This document shows, one piece after another, positions 53,481-64,000 of a DNA stretch of 64,000 bases. A model generated the notes under the pieces. It worked only from the letters and a program-made list of their open reading frames with translations, ran no database searches and was not told the origin of the DNA. Source of the DNA: Codonopsis lanceolata. Lineage: Eukaryota > Streptophyta > Magnoliopsida > Asterales > Campanulaceae. How positions within the stretch are numbered: the first letter of the stretch is position 1; each line of letters begins with the position of its first letter. The position numbers and the translations under genes are program-made. The stretch spans positions 109,010,540 through 109,074,539 of the forward strand of contig CM028377.1 of NCBI GenBank assembly GCA_013146195.2. Direction: 5' to 3'.

Positions 53481-55560
53481 ATGGCGTTACGCATTGTTTC
53501 ATGGAATGTGTGGGGTCTTAATAATCGAGAAAAGAGGATGATAGTAAAGGTCCTTTTAAGGAGACGGAAGCCTCACGTGGTGTGTTTGCAAGAAACAAAA
53601 TGGGAAGTATCGACGTAAGAGCAGCCAATAGCATCGAGGTGACATGATGGTTTGACCGGAATTTCTTAGGGTCGAATGGGTCACAGGTGGTATTCTAATT
53701 ATGTGATAGAAGGGTGGTGACAAAGTTGGCGATAGAGTGTGGGTATATTCGCCTCTTGTTTACTAAAAATGGTTGACTCGATAAAGAGTGGGTTTTTTCT
53801 GGAGTATATGGTCCATGTTCCGCTAATGAGCGTGGTGGTTTTGGGAGGAATTGAAGCACATCGATCGAAATGGAATGCTCCGTGGTGCTTAGGGGGTGAC
53901 TTCAATGTAGTTCGCTTCCTCAAGAAAGATCAAGCTCTAGTGGTTTCACTCGAGCAATGCAGAGTTCAATGATTTTATTAATGAGATGGAGTTAGTGGAC
54001 TTTCCATTATCGGGAGGAGAATTCACTTGGTTTAGAGATGGAGACAGAATCGCTTTTCTGATAGACGTATTTCTATCTTCCTCGATCAAGTTACCATTTT
54101 CGCCAGCCTCACGATTAGCCTCCCTAGAGTGGTGTCGACCATGTCCCTCTCGATGCTAGAATGCAATGGGATATCGAAAGGAAAATCCCCTTCAAATTCG
54201 AGAATATGTGGTCAAGGCTCCGGATTTGTTGAATGGGTTAAGTTAAAGTGGGACTCGTATATTGTGGCCGGTAATCCCTCGCTTCATTTTGGCTAGAAAA
54301 CTAAAACCGCTCAAGGAAGATTTAAAGATATGGAATAGAGAGGTTTTTGGAAGACCGGAAGTTAAGATTAAGGAAGTGATGGCGTAGATCGCATGCTGAT
54401 TTGAAAGCGTGCTCGTATGGTCTCGAATGACGCCAAGAGCTTCGCCGGCGCTTCTGGAGAGAATTAGGAGCCTTCTTCTAAGTGAAGAAATCACCGAGAC
54501 AAAAGTCCCGAGTTCTGGCTCAAAGAAGGTGATCAAAATACTAAGTTCTTTCACGTAACCAAGCTTGCATAAATCGGCAAACCATATCAAAAACATCACG
54601 GTTGAAGGATCGTTGCTAGTTGACAAAAACGATATAAAGCAAGGTGTAGTAGATTTCTATTCTAGACTCTTTGAGGATCAAGGAGAGTGGCGGCCTAATC
54701 TTGATGGTGTCTCTTTTAAAGTGTTAGAACAGAGGATAGTCGGCTTTGGAGGATGGTTTCTCCAAGAGGAAGTGGTGGCAGCCCTGGCGCTTGAGTGGGG
54801 ACAAAGCCCCTGCCCTGATGGATTCACAATGGCGTTTATTTCGGCTGCCGGGAGGTAATTAAACCGAGGTTATGGAGGTTTTTCAAGATTTCTATGTTAA
54901 TAAGGGATTCGAGAAAAGCTTCAACGCTTGCTCATAGCCCTAATTCGAAGAAAAAGGAGCGATCGATTTGCGTGATTTCAGCCTATCGCCTTAGTAGGCA
55001 AAGATTTACAAGTTGCTGGCCAAGGTTCTTGCTCTACGCTGAGGAAGGTGTTATTTAAGATTATATCGAATCTCAACATGCATTTATAGGAGGGAGGCGA
55101 TTGTTGATGCTTCTTTCATTGCGAATGAAGCCCTCGATGCCGACTCAATAGTGGCTGCCTGGCTTTTGTGTAAGTTGGACATAGAAGGCTTACGATCATG
55201 TTAATTGGGATTTCCTTATGTACTTGATGGGTAGAATGGGTTTTGGGAGAAGTGGAAAAAATGGATATACTTTTGTATCTCTACGGCTCGCTTCTCAGTG
55301 TTGATTAATGGAGAACCCGCCGGATTTTTTGATAGTTCGAGGGGATTACGCCAAGGAGACCCTCTATCTCCATTCCTGCTCATTATTGTTATGGAGGCTT
55401 TGAGTAAGCTTATGGATAAGGCAGGGGTTTTATTCGAGGGTTTGAGGTGGGGAGGAGAGGAGATGAGGTGGTCTCGGTTTCCCATATTCTTTTGCAGATG
55501 ATACTCTGGTTTTATGTGATGCTAAGGCTACTCGCTTAGGCTACCTTCGCCTCTTATTGG
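53481..55560 (+). pseudogene. LINE ORF2: endonuclease and reverse transcriptase part, frameshifted
   Basis: Starts MALRIVSWNVWGLNNREKRM with PHVVCLQETKW, the beginning of an APE-type endonuclease, intact for 46 codons. Later pieces include VYGPC (the endonuclease SGVYGP block) and FINEMELVDFPLSGGEFTWF. The RT begins near 54540 (FFHV-KLA-NRQTI-like), with VDFYSRLFEDQGEW, CPDGFTMAFI, and near 55290-55500 FSVLINGEPAGFFDSSRGLR, QGDPLSPFLL and FADDTLVL, the catalytic block. Most breaks look like single missing bases. The protein would nick target DNA and copy the RNA in place. Confidence 0.88.
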
Positions 55561-55656
55561 CGTTCTTCCGATGGTGTCGCCTTCGGGTTAATATAGCTAA
55601 GAGTGAAATTATTCCGGTTGGGGGGGTGGAGAACATAGATTTTTTAGCTTCTTGGT

Positions 55657-57072
55657 TTGGATGTAAAACTGCTCAACTTCCTTCTTCTTATTTGGGCCTG
55701 CCCCTTGGAGCTCCTTTTAAAAAGAAAAACACCGGAACACAGTCCCGAAAGATTTGAAAGACGCTTGGCTGGTTGGAAAAAGCAGTTGCTTTCGAAAGCA
55801 GGGCGGCTCACTCTAGTCAAAAGTACTCTGTCCAGCCTCCCTACTTATTTCATGTCCCTCTTAGTGATGCCTTCTTCAGTTTGTGACAGCCTTGAAAGAT
55901 TGGAAAGAGACTTTTTGTGGGAAGGTTCGGGTGAGGAGCGCAAACATCATCTTGTTAAATGGGATAAGGTTCGGGCTAACAGGAGAGATGGTGGTTTAGG
56001 GATCAAGAATCTAAGAGTCTTCAATTCTTCCTTGCTTGCTAAGTGGTTATGGAGGTACATGACTGATCGTGTAGGGTTGTGGAGGAAATTGGTAGGATGC
56101 AGATATGGGGAAGGCGTAAACATATGGACCCCGAACAGTATTTCAGCAGCATATGGGGTGGGAGTTTGGAAAGGGATTCGTAAAGGTTGGGAAGCTTTTG
56201 TGAGACACATCTCTTTTGAAATAGGGAATGGATCCACTATCCGTTTTTGGAAAGATAGATGGTGTGGGGAGGTGGAGTTATGGAGACTGTTTCCAGATCT
56301 GTTTAATTTGGCTACTGATAAGGACTGTTTGGTAAGCTCGATTCTTCAAGTTCAGGGGGATACCGTGGTCTGGAACCCTACGTTCCGTAGATGCTTACAG
56401 GACTGGGAAATGGATTCTTGTGTGGAATTCTTTGATATGGTTTATAAGCAACAAGTGGGAAGAAATGGTGAGGATGCAGTTAGGTGGGAGGGTAACAGAG
56501 GAAGAGTGTTCTCAGTTAAGTCCGTCTACTCCCAGTTGCTGAATGCAAGAAACAGCATTTTCCCTTGGAAGTTGCTGTGGAAGACTAAAGCTCCCAGTCG
56601 TGTAGGCTTCTTTGCTTGGGAGGCTTGTCATGGAGCCATCTTAACCGGGGATAATCTGAGGAAGCGGCGCAAGATCTATGTTAACTGGTGTTACATGTGT
56701 AAAAGGAGCGATGAAAGCGTGGATCATTTGTTGATTCATTGCCCCATGGCGACGGATTTATGGAATTGGATTTTTGGCCTGTTTGGAATTGCCTGGGCTA
56801 TGCCTAGATCAGTTTTGGATTTATTCTTGAGCTGGTCTCTATACAAAAGAAGCAGGAAAAATTCTCTATGGGAGGTTACTCCATTGGCGGCTTGTTGGGT
56901 CATTTGGAAGGAAAGGAATAGGAGGGCTTTTGATAACGAGGAAGGGTCTTTAGAGAAGCTTAAAGATACTTGGCTGCGCACTATTTCTTCTTGGTGCCTT
57001 GAGTCAGTGGACCTTTCCCAGACTCCTACTCACTATCTAGAAGTGATAAGGAATTCCCTCCAGCTCGTGTAG
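55657..57072 (+). CDS. LINE ORF2 C-terminal part, intact frame
   Basis: An unbroken frame of 471 codons from the RT thumb to the end. The first residues (up to about SPER) may be out of frame with the RT, whose own frame at 55557-55757 reads SEIIPVGGV and SSYLGLPLGAP. Then RRLAGWKKQLLSKAGRLTLV and SLPTYFMSLLVMPSSV follow, and WKLLWKTKAPSRVGFFAWEA begins the zf-RVT domain, with C-x2-C-x9-H-x4-H-C residues in CYMCKRSDESVDHLLIHC. It ends in a stop at 57072, 58 bases before the poly(A). It is not a separate protein; it is the end of ORF2. Confidence 0.85.
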   Translation: MDVKLLNFLLLIWACPLELLLKRKTPEHSPERFERRLAGWKKQLLSKAGRLTLVKSTLSSLPTYFMSLLVMPSSVCDSLERLERDFLWEGSGEERKHHLVKWDKVRANRRDGGLGIKNLRVFNSSLLAKWLWRYMTDRVGLWRKLVGCRYGEGVNIWTPNSISAAYGVGVWKGIRKGWEAFVRHISFEIGNGSTIRFWKDRWCGEVELWRLFPDLFNLATDKDCLVSSILQVQGDTVVWNPTFRRCLQDWEMDSCVEFFDMVYKQQVGRNGEDAVRWEGNRGRVFSVKSVYSQLLNARNSIFPWKLLWKTKAPSRVGFFAWEACHGAILTGDNLRKRRKIYVNWCYMCKRSDESVDHLLIHCPMATDLWNWIFGLFGIAWAMPRSVLDLFLSWSLYKRSRKNSLWEVTPLAACWVIWKERNRRAFDNEEGSLEKLKDTWLRTISSWCLESVDLSQTPTHYLEVIRNSLQLV

Positions 57073-57142
57073 CTTGAGATCTCTTGTATCTTCTCTTTAT
57101 TGTACATAGGCCGCGTCACCTTTACTTATCAAAAAAAAAAAA

Positions 57143-58172
57143 CATATCAGTGAAATGCATAAAATGGACTTTTGCTTTATGAGTATCGCCATTGATCTGT
57201 AATTTTCTAAACTCCACTTCCATGCTAGACCATATAGTGGGTAATGAAGTTTAAGAGGGAGGTTGAGCTGCTGTTTACACAGCAACAGAAAGGCAATTCA
57301 TGATGAAACAGAAATCCGCTAATCTTTAATATCAATTCGTGAACATAAACAATAAACGTATCACGGATAATATGCTAAACATAGCACATTTTCATGGAAC
57401 TTGACTAAATGCCCTTGTGCCTGTTTATGATTAAATAAATTAAACTATTTTGTAAATAAAGAAGAAAAAAAATATTTTGACTGTTGCAAAAATTGTCTTT
57501 ATATTTTTTATTTACAGTAATCTTCATTTGCAATTGTTCAATACTAATCTGCAAATTTGTTTTTTTTTATATTTTGTTTTAAAAATAAGTGCTACATATT
57601 GGGGGCCGGTTGGGTGGGGGTGTTCTTGGTTGCGGGGTAAGGGAGGGGCCGGGTGGTTGGGCAGGCCACCACCAGTAGGGGGCGGGTGGTCTAGCCAGCC
57701 ACCACTAAAAAAAATCAATTTTTTTTAGTCTTTTCATCCAAGGGCATTTTAGTTGAATTTCATGAAAACGTGCTATGTTTACTAAAATCCTAGCTCGCAT
57801 ATTGAAGGTCCACTCTCAAAGCAGAGATACACTCGCAGAGCGACGGGCAAAACCATTTCTTTTCATGTGCACTACGCGCAACGTTCTTATGGCTTCAACC
57901 GTTTTGCTAACAATTGTTTGTATGACACTTACTAAACTTTCATTAATAGAAATAGTTGCATTGATAGCCATCCCCAATGGATTGGTAATGGTTCTCGATG
58001 TACTCATAATAAATTGCCTAATTAGGAAACTAAACAAGTGGCCATTAAGGCTCTTAAGCATGTAAATTGCCTAACCCTTGACGCGACAATGTGCAACCGG
58101 CAATATATGTATCTATCTTCAGTTTCACCCCCATATAAGTTATTTGTTTAACAAACTTACTGGTGTTAACAG
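57143..58172. other. Spacer or intron between the LINE and the chromomethylase exon
   Basis: AT-rich, with a GC-rich foldback at 57603-57708 (GGGGGCCGGTTGGGTGGGGG, and GGTGGCTGGC-like repeats). 57775-58065 is open on the plus strand with hydrophobic stretches, but I do not recognise it. If the exon at 58173 belongs to a gene still present, this is intron. Confidence 0.4.
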
Positions 58173-58344
58173 ATACCGTCAAGTGGGAAATGCTGTGGCT
58201 GTTCCGGTTGGGCGTGCCTTGGGTTATGCATTGGGGTTGGCTGTGCACAAGGTGAGTGATGATAAACCCCTTATCACCCTCCCACCAAAGTTCTCCCATT
58301 CAACTACCCTACAGCTGCTGCAGTCATTATCAAGTGAACTATGA
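58173..58344 (+). CDS. CMT: Last exon of a chromomethylase-type DNA cytosine methyltransferase
   Basis: After the acceptor GTGTTAACAG the exon encodes YRQVGNAVAVPVGRALGYAL and GLAVHKVSDDKPLITLPPKF, SHSTTLQLLQSLSSEL, then TGA. QVGNAVAVPV is motif X of C5-cytosine methyltransferases, which closes the AdoMet-binding fold; RALGYALGLA and the PPKFSHS tail are typical of plant chromomethylases, which keep non-CG methylation in heterochromatin. No other methyltransferase exon was found in the window. Upstream lie a LINE, organelle-like DNA, a gap and Helitrons. It is either the end of a gene with a huge intron or an orphan exon. Confidence 0.85.
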
Positions 58345-59100
58345 GTAGAATCATTCCCATTGTTTGTATTCAAGATAACATTAATTCTTGTTTTTCAGCT
58401 CTCTGCCTCCATAAGGGTGTGTGAAGACACGCCCAAACATGTTATTCATTTGACAACAAATCAATTTGATTTAGAAACCTTCAATTTTTTATGCCAAAAC
58501 AAATGTTTATATCACCGCTGTGCCTCGTAAAAAGGTTATGTCTGATGTCTCCAATATCAGGGTAATGCTATCAGCGCTTTCAACCAATTCTATATCCGTT
58601 GATAGCCTTATTTTTCCATCCTGGATAAATGTTCCTATTTTCTAAAGATTTTTGGTGTACAAATTTTCTACCATTCTTTGTAATATATCCATTCATTTAA
58701 TATTATCATTATTGCACATCCTAAAAAGAGAGTGAGTGTAATGGGTATATAGTTAATGAGAGAGAGTCTGTGTAATCTGTAATGGGTATTATTGTCACAA
58801 TATATTTTATCATCCATCATTAATTATATTTTTTAATCCTTATATTTTGTCTATTAAGAACATTTATTCGGGACGAAGGGAGTATAAGATAGAAAGAAAA
58901 CATAGTGTATAAGTGAAATAAAGCAATGGTTGGTGTACATTTATATAGCCCCTGTCTGTCAATACCTTTACGAGGGAAATGATGTTGCTATAACACAAGG
59001 AAATGACATTTTTTATGTCGCGCATTGAGGTTACTCTTCGCCAAAGTTCTCAAATTTATTTAGTTTTTGCAGTCATTATCAAGTTAAAAAATAATGTTTT
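58345..59100. other. AT-rich flank of the chromomethylase exon
   Basis: Likely 3' untranslated region, then spacer. 58640-58880 ends with GGGACGAAGGGAGTA, like a Stowaway right end; its left end is unclear. Nothing else recognised. Confidence 0.35.
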
Positions 59101-59107
59101 CTTTTAT

Positions 59108-60142
59108 CGATTGTTTGGTAGGAAAGTAAGATAACACTAATTAATACTAAGAAAGTAGATTATTTTTCTCAGCTATAAAGTTACTTGACGTTTGGTACAC
59201 CATGGATACGATAAATTTATCTTGTTAGTTATCTTATTCAATATTTGGTAGCCAATACTAATTTCAATATTATATTATTTTTTTCGAAAATATCCTTAAA
59301 TTCCGTTATGACAAAATATGACTTGAGCTTATCTTATTCAGCCCAAAATATAGTGTTGGGTTTGGCAATTGTAACCTATTACCCATTAATTCACCCAACT
59401 CAACTCACTAATTACCTAATCTAATCCATTAATATTTTTGGGTTGAAGCGGGTAACTCGTTTCAATCCAGTAATATTAACGGGTCGTGTCGGGCATGTTG
59501 CCCATTTCGGCCCCTGACTTTTTATGCTATAAATTTATAATTTTTGGGGAAAACTTTTGGGGTAAGATGGGTCGACCCGTTCTTTCAACCCAACTTATTT
59601 TAACCCGTTTGACATTTAATTTCTAACGAGTTTTGACATGTGTTTCAACTCATTACTTATTCCAACCCATCCAATTGTCAAGCCTAGTGCTACCCTAGAG
59701 TTTTTGACGTCATTGCTAGCTTCGCGTTCAAGTTTTGTTCCTTGTGCAATATCAGCCTCAAGTATTATTTTTGAAGTTAACAAAGCGTGTGCAAAAACAA
59801 TATGAAATCTGCCGTAACTACAAACAAATTACTCATTTATTCAATCATGCATCTCCACCACACTATTTCGGATGGTGGATGTGAGCCCAGCCACCAACGA
59901 TGCCCCAAATTGCTGAAGAGTAACAAGTTTGATCGTGATTGAAAAGCTGTAAAAGTGAGATTAAAATGAGGTTTCTTTAGTAGTAGGAAGGCCAATATGG
60001 GAATGAAAACGTTTCTTCAAATCTAAGATAAAATTACGGGGTTGAGGTATTATTTACTAGAGATAACTTTGTCCAACACGTAAACGTCCTACCAAACATT
60101 GAATTGAGATAAATTAATCTTCTCCGCCTACCAAACGATCCA
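59108..60142. mobile_element. DNA transposon derivative with GTTTGGTAGG ends
   Basis: Left end CGATTGTTTGGTAGGAAAGT, right end reverse-complemented GGATCGTTTGGTAGGCGGAG. Second inverted phrases (ATCTTATTCAATATTTGGTAG; TCTCAATTCAATGTTTGGTAGG) support it. About 1 kb. A block at 59345-59690 rich in AACCCATT and GGGTCGACCCG looks like a hAT-type MITE nested inside. Target duplication unclear. Confidence 0.5.
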
Positions 60143-60993
60143 GTAATGTTTTTACTCATTTAGAGAATAAAGTTTAAAAATTATGAAAAATAATATGCAT
60201 ACCTTTTAAAACTAAACCATTTAAATCAAATATTTCAAAATAAAATAGTCATCACTTTGATAGGAACAAAGGCAATATCTCAAAAATTCAGTTTCCTAAC
60301 TTGAATACCGAGTTGAGGTAAGCTTTCATATACCACAAGCCTAAAATCTTGTCCGACCTTAAGTTTAACCCAATATGAGTCAAGTTGAGCCAGACCGAGC
60401 CAAGCTATTAAAGCCTAAATCATGTTCGAATCAAACCAAATCATCTATACCTCAAGGCTTGAGCCTAAAGTCATGTCCAAGATCGAGTTTAACAAAACAT
60501 GTGTCAAGTTGGGCTAAACCGAGCCAAGCTTCAACCATTGTTGGGGGGGGGGTGGTAGCTAGCTCAGTTATCAAATAACCCTATTTCTACGCCTCTAGAA
60601 AAACTGTACAGGGAATCAGCGATGCAGGAAGAACTTTTCGTCCAATTTCCAAGAGTATTAACAAAGTTGTCCAAAAATGAGGAAATGGGTAAACAAAAAA
60701 GTTTTCATTGACGAACTTGCCGAAAAACATTACACATCTTAACCTGGAGAGGCACATTCTCAGTTTCTTCCATAGTCCAGATAGGGTAAGATTTCGCGCA
60801 TAGGCAACCCACATATGGCCTAGGTTAGTAGAAAGTAACAATTTTTCAACAAAACGGGGTGAAAGCCAGGATAAAGTAAAAATATGTGTGTTCCATACAG
60901 TGTTAAGCATGAAACATCAATGTTGAATGGCCGAATTATAGCCCTCTATATATCTTCAGCAGCTTATACACATCACCTAAATAACTTGAAATG
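60143..60993. other. Spacer with a diffuse repeat and the 3' flank of the scramblase-like gene
   Basis: 60305-60545 repeats AAGTTGAGCCAGACCGAGCC and AAGTTGGGCTAAACCGAGCC and similar phrases about 130 bases apart. 60546-60552 is a G run. 60587-60910 has a chance open frame; it is likely 3' UTR or spacer. Confidence 0.4.
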
Positions 60994-61460
60994 TTATTCT
61001 CCGACTGCAATGAAAGGAATTCCCCTGACAGAATTAAGAGCATATTAGTTTCACCCTGAGTTTGCATTCTGCTGACTGTAAAATGTGGTTATGGAGTGCA
61101 ACTTCTAAGGCTACAGCCTAAGTATAAACATACATATGCTACACAAAGATGAGCATGATGAATGAAAGCAAAAAAAAAAAAAGTTTACCAGCCTCCATGT
61201 CTTGAGAAATAGTCATTATCCAACGACACAGCAAGAGCAACAGCTACCGTTCGCTCTGACAAAGTCAGCGGACGGGCTACATCTAACTCTTGAATCTACA
61301 AAATGAATCATTTTAACTCGGGAATAATAAAGAAATTTAAAATGAAAGTCACTTGGTGTATGATATGAACTTTACCTCTCCAGCAGGGCTAGTGTTTGAA
61401 TCCAGATTGGAACTTCCAAAACAAATAACATACTGGCCAGCATCAGTAAGGATATGTATC
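60994..61460 (-). CDS. 3' exons of a phospholipid-scramblase-like protein
   Basis: Three exons on the minus strand. 61376 to about 61460 encodes ILTDAGQYVICFGSSNLDSN and TSPAGE, donor GTAAAG. 61189-61295 after TTTTGTAG encodes IQELDVARPLTLSERTVAVA and LAVSLDNDYFSRHGGW, donor GTAAAC. A 31-nt last exon (60994-61024) after CTGTCAG encodes GIPFIAVGE and stops with TAA. The fusion reads SRHGG-WGIPFIAVGE, the natural C-terminus of plant scramblase family proteins (At2g04940 type, possibly mitochondrial). Phases agree (0 and 2). The 5' limit of the first exon is uncertain because the residues before TDAGQ differ from the family. Upstream exons were not found; a minisatellite begins 200 bases away. 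Confidence 0.85.
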
Positions 61461-61674
61461 ATTAGGTGAAACATCTTTTAGATCTCTGTCATGGATTTCA
61501 TGTTAGGAAACTGGAAAGATAAGAAGATAAGATCCCTGAACTTTTAAGGCACTAAGAGGATCTAGATGCTTCCGTAGTTCTACATACATAGTCAAAATAA
61601 AGGGTGTTAAAAAAGTTATTAAAAAAAGAAAAAACAAGGGCCTGAACTGAAAACAAAAATAAGAGATTAGTGCA

Positions 61675-63160
61675 CTCCAATCTCTTATTTTTGTCATTAC
61701 TATTCGACTATTTGAATTGCTTTCATTACTATTCGAATTGATGCTACTACTATTACTCAAAAGCACCCCTTAGCCGAAGCCCACAGAGAAACAATTTATT
61801 ACTCATCGAATTACTAATACTAATACTAATCGAATTATTATCTGAATTATTATTATTATTACTATTCGAATTTCTGCAAAAACTATGTTCTAATTGCTGT
61901 CATTACTATTCGAATTGTTCTCATTACTATTTGAATTGCTCTCATTACTATTCGAATTGTTGTCATACTATTCGAATTGCTGTCATTATTATCGAAGTGC
62001 TACCATTACTATTCGAATTGCTACAACTACAATTCGAATTGTTGCCATTACTATTCGACTATTCGAATTGCTACAATTACTATTTGAATTGTTGTCATTA
62101 CTATTCGACTATTTGAATTGCTTTCATTACTATTCGAATTGATGCCACTACTATTCGAATTACTCTCATTACTATTCGAATTGCTATATTTGAATTGTTA
62201 CCATTACTATTTGACTATTCGAATTGCTGCAATTACTATTTGAATTGTTGTCATTACTATTCGAATTATTGTCATTACTATTCGACTATTTGAATTGCTC
62301 TCATTACTATTCGAATTGCTACAACCACTATTCAAATTATTGTCATTACTATTCGAATTGCTTCCATTATTATTCGAATTGCTGTCATTATTATTCGAAT
62401 TGCTCTCATTACTATTTGAATTGCTATATTCGAATTACTACCATTACTATTCGAATTGCTACAACTACAATTCGAATTGTTGCCATTACTATTCGACTAT
62501 TCGAATTGCTACAATTACTATTCGAATTGGTGTCATTACTATTCGAATTGTTGTCATTACTATTCAACTATTAAATTTGCTTCTACTACTATTCGAATTG
62601 CTCTCATTACTATTCAAATTGCTACAATTACTATTTGAATTGCTGCCATTACTATTCGAATTGATGTCATTACTATTCGACTATTCGAATTGCTCTCATT
62701 ACTATTCGAATTGCTCCTACTACTATTCGAATTGCTTCCATTACTATTCGAATTGCTGACATTACTATTCGAATTGCTGCCAATACTATTTGAATGGTAT
62801 TTCAATTGCTATTACTACTATTCGAATTGCTACAACTACTATTCAAATTGTTAACATTACTATTCGACTATTCGAATGGTTGTCATTACTATTCGAATTG
62901 CTCCTACTATTATTCGAATTGTTGCCATTACTTTTCGAATTGCTGTCAATACTATTCGAATGGTATTCGAATTGCTATTACTACTATTCGAATTACTCCT
63001 ACTACTATTCGAATTGCTCCTATTACTATTCGAATTGCTACAACTACTATTCGAATTGCTAACATTACTATTCGAATTGCTGTCATTACTATTCAACTAT
63101 TCGAATGGTTGTCATTACTATTCAAATTGCTCCTACTACTATTCGAATTGTTGTCATCGT
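61675..63160. repeat. 21-bp minisatellite
   Basis: About 60-70 tandem units with core ATTACTATTCGAATTGYT plus three variable bases. Some units carry an extra 9 bases (CGACTATT-type). 61800-61885 is a degenerate part with ACTAATACTAAT. Because 21 is a multiple of three, several frames on both strands stay open and give peptides such as LSLLFEL or SNSNSNG repeats. These are not genes. Confidence 0.97.
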
Positions 63161-63322
63161 GTCTCTCTTTTAAGTCAACGTCATCCAATAAACTCATGAA
63201 TATGTGTGAAGGTGGAAGAGGTGGCGGTGGGAGAGATGTAAATGGTTGATTGAGTAATGGAAGGTGGGGTTATAATTGAGTTTTGGGAGAAGATGTTTGA
63301 TGAGCAAAGAAGGTGGGGTCAC
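63161..63322. other. Short unassigned spacer
   Basis: Contains GGTGGAAGAGGTGGCGGTGGG and two AGGTGGGGT phrases. No gene seen. Confidence 0.3.
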
Positions 63323-64000
63323 TTCTTTTTTTTTTTAATCGGATAAACAGGGCTAAAACCCTTTGCAACTTACAACAATAGGTAAATTGTTACTCTTGGA
63401 TGGAAAGTTAACATACATTATCTAAAATGGTTGAAATAAGAAACGTTGGTGATCAACATTGATTAAGTCGGTACATAGGGTACCAAAAGCGAAGGTAGGT
63501 AAACTTTGGGTATGAAAAGTGAGATTATCCCAGATAATAAATTCCTTGCTCAACTTGTGTCCTTTCCTAGGGGCCCAAGAATAAGAAAGGGGAATCCAAG
63601 AGTAGGTTGCAAGTGACATGGGTATATCAAAGAAATAACATAGAAAAGCAGGCAGAGTTAATAAAGAAAAACGATCCCATTTGTACTCTAAAAGTTAGTG
63701 AAGGGTTTAAGGCTTCAAGCATTCATCAAAGATAACAATCCCCATAAGAAAGAATGGTGGTTAAGTCTGATTTTCGGATGGACCAATTATTTTTCAGGCA
63801 GAAAGGAAGAGGAGCGCGAAGGGAAATTCCTCTTGGTAAAGCTGTGAGTCCTGCAAGATATTTTTTTCTTATAAAATGACTTGAACCGGTAAAAAGTGAA
63901 ATGCAAGATCAAGGCGAAATAGATTGCGGCAATATGTGCGAAGTCTTCTCCAAAAAGGTTTTGTCCAACAAAGAGACCAGGATGGAAGGCCAGATGAAAG
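63323..64000 (-). mobile_element. Probable LINE 3' end, running off the window
   Basis: On the minus strand the segment ends AGCCCTGTTTATCCGATT followed by about 12 A (63325-63336), like the CTTATC-poly(A) end of the LINE at 57142. The sequence to 64000 has the even composition of old LINE ORF2, but no clear domain was read. Confidence 0.4.

Larger units (their letters stand above)
53481..57142 (+). mobile_element. LINE (L1-type non-LTR retrotransposon)
   Basis: The order is endonuclease, reverse transcriptase, C-terminal zinc-finger domain, short 3' UTR ending CTTATC and a 12-base poly(A) at 57131-57142. ORF1 is absent upstream, so it is either 5'-truncated at ORF2 or joined to foreign DNA. 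No target duplication could be matched on the left. The first 2.2 kb is full of frameshifts, the last 1.4 kb has none. Confidence 0.92.

Noticed and set aside
57775..58065. Hydrophobic 96-codon frame before the chromomethylase exon
   Set aside because: Weak resemblance to a small membrane protein family (DUF599-like) was considered, but key conserved residues are missing and the region is probably intron.
60587..60910. 107-codon minus-strand frame
   Set aside because: No recognisable family, in the expected 3' flank of the scramblase-like gene, ordinary length for chance in this DNA.
61894..63249. Long Leu/Phe-rich and Tyr/Ser-rich open frames
   Set aside because: They are translations of the 21-bp minisatellite and appear in several frames on both strands; not genes.

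Overview
The window is nuclear DNA of a flowering plant, most likely a eudicot with a repeat-rich genome. Three plant-type genes with spliced exons are visible: a TMEM214-like ER membrane protein, the last exon of a chromomethylase, and the 3' exons of a phospholipid-scramblase-like protein. Between them the AT-rich DNA is packed with transposons from almost every plant order. A 100-N gap lies at 51890-51989.

Layout. 1-7608 is a decayed minus-strand Ty3/gypsy element of the Tat lineage, with gag, protease, RT, two RNase H domains and integrase; its 3' LTR lies off the left edge. 7609-18800 is AT-rich DNA with two copies of a small MITE, Tourist- and Stowaway-like MITEs, and three Mutator-like elements (MULEs) with exact 9-bp target duplications. 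19160-25187 is the TMEM214-like gene: ten exons, one GC-AG intron, and a one-base deletion in exon 6. 26005-35783 holds a SINE, another MULE, a near-perfect foldback Tourist MITE, a 3.16-kb solo-LTR candidate, a tRNA-like array, a non-autonomous copia element and a hAT-like element. 36149-41813 holds Stowaway copies, a local repeat cluster, a Pack-MULE carrying F-box and LRR-receptor fragments, and a GRF zinc-finger relic cut by a copia LTR. 41814-46488 is a decayed minus-strand Ty1/copia element with both LTRs. 48326-51889 is a Helitron Rep/helicase relic. A second Helitron (50014-51654) sits inside it with textbook termini. After the N gap, 51990-53480 is organelle-like DNA of higher GC. 53481-57142 is a LINE. 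58173-58344 is the chromomethylase exon, 60994-61460 the scramblase exons, 61675-63160 a 21-bp minisatellite, and 63323 to the end probably another LINE tail.

How it fits together. The genes show no sign of functional linkage. The window is best read as a record of nested transposition: Tourist in Stowaway, MULE and Stowaway in a local repeat, copia in a GRF gene, and Helitron in Helitron. Five MULEs with related termini have independent, purely or almost purely A/T 9-bp duplications. At least two carry pieces of host genes, which makes MULE-mediated gene-fragment capture the most coherent biological theme. I saw no CRISPR array, no rRNA gene and no intact tRNA gene.
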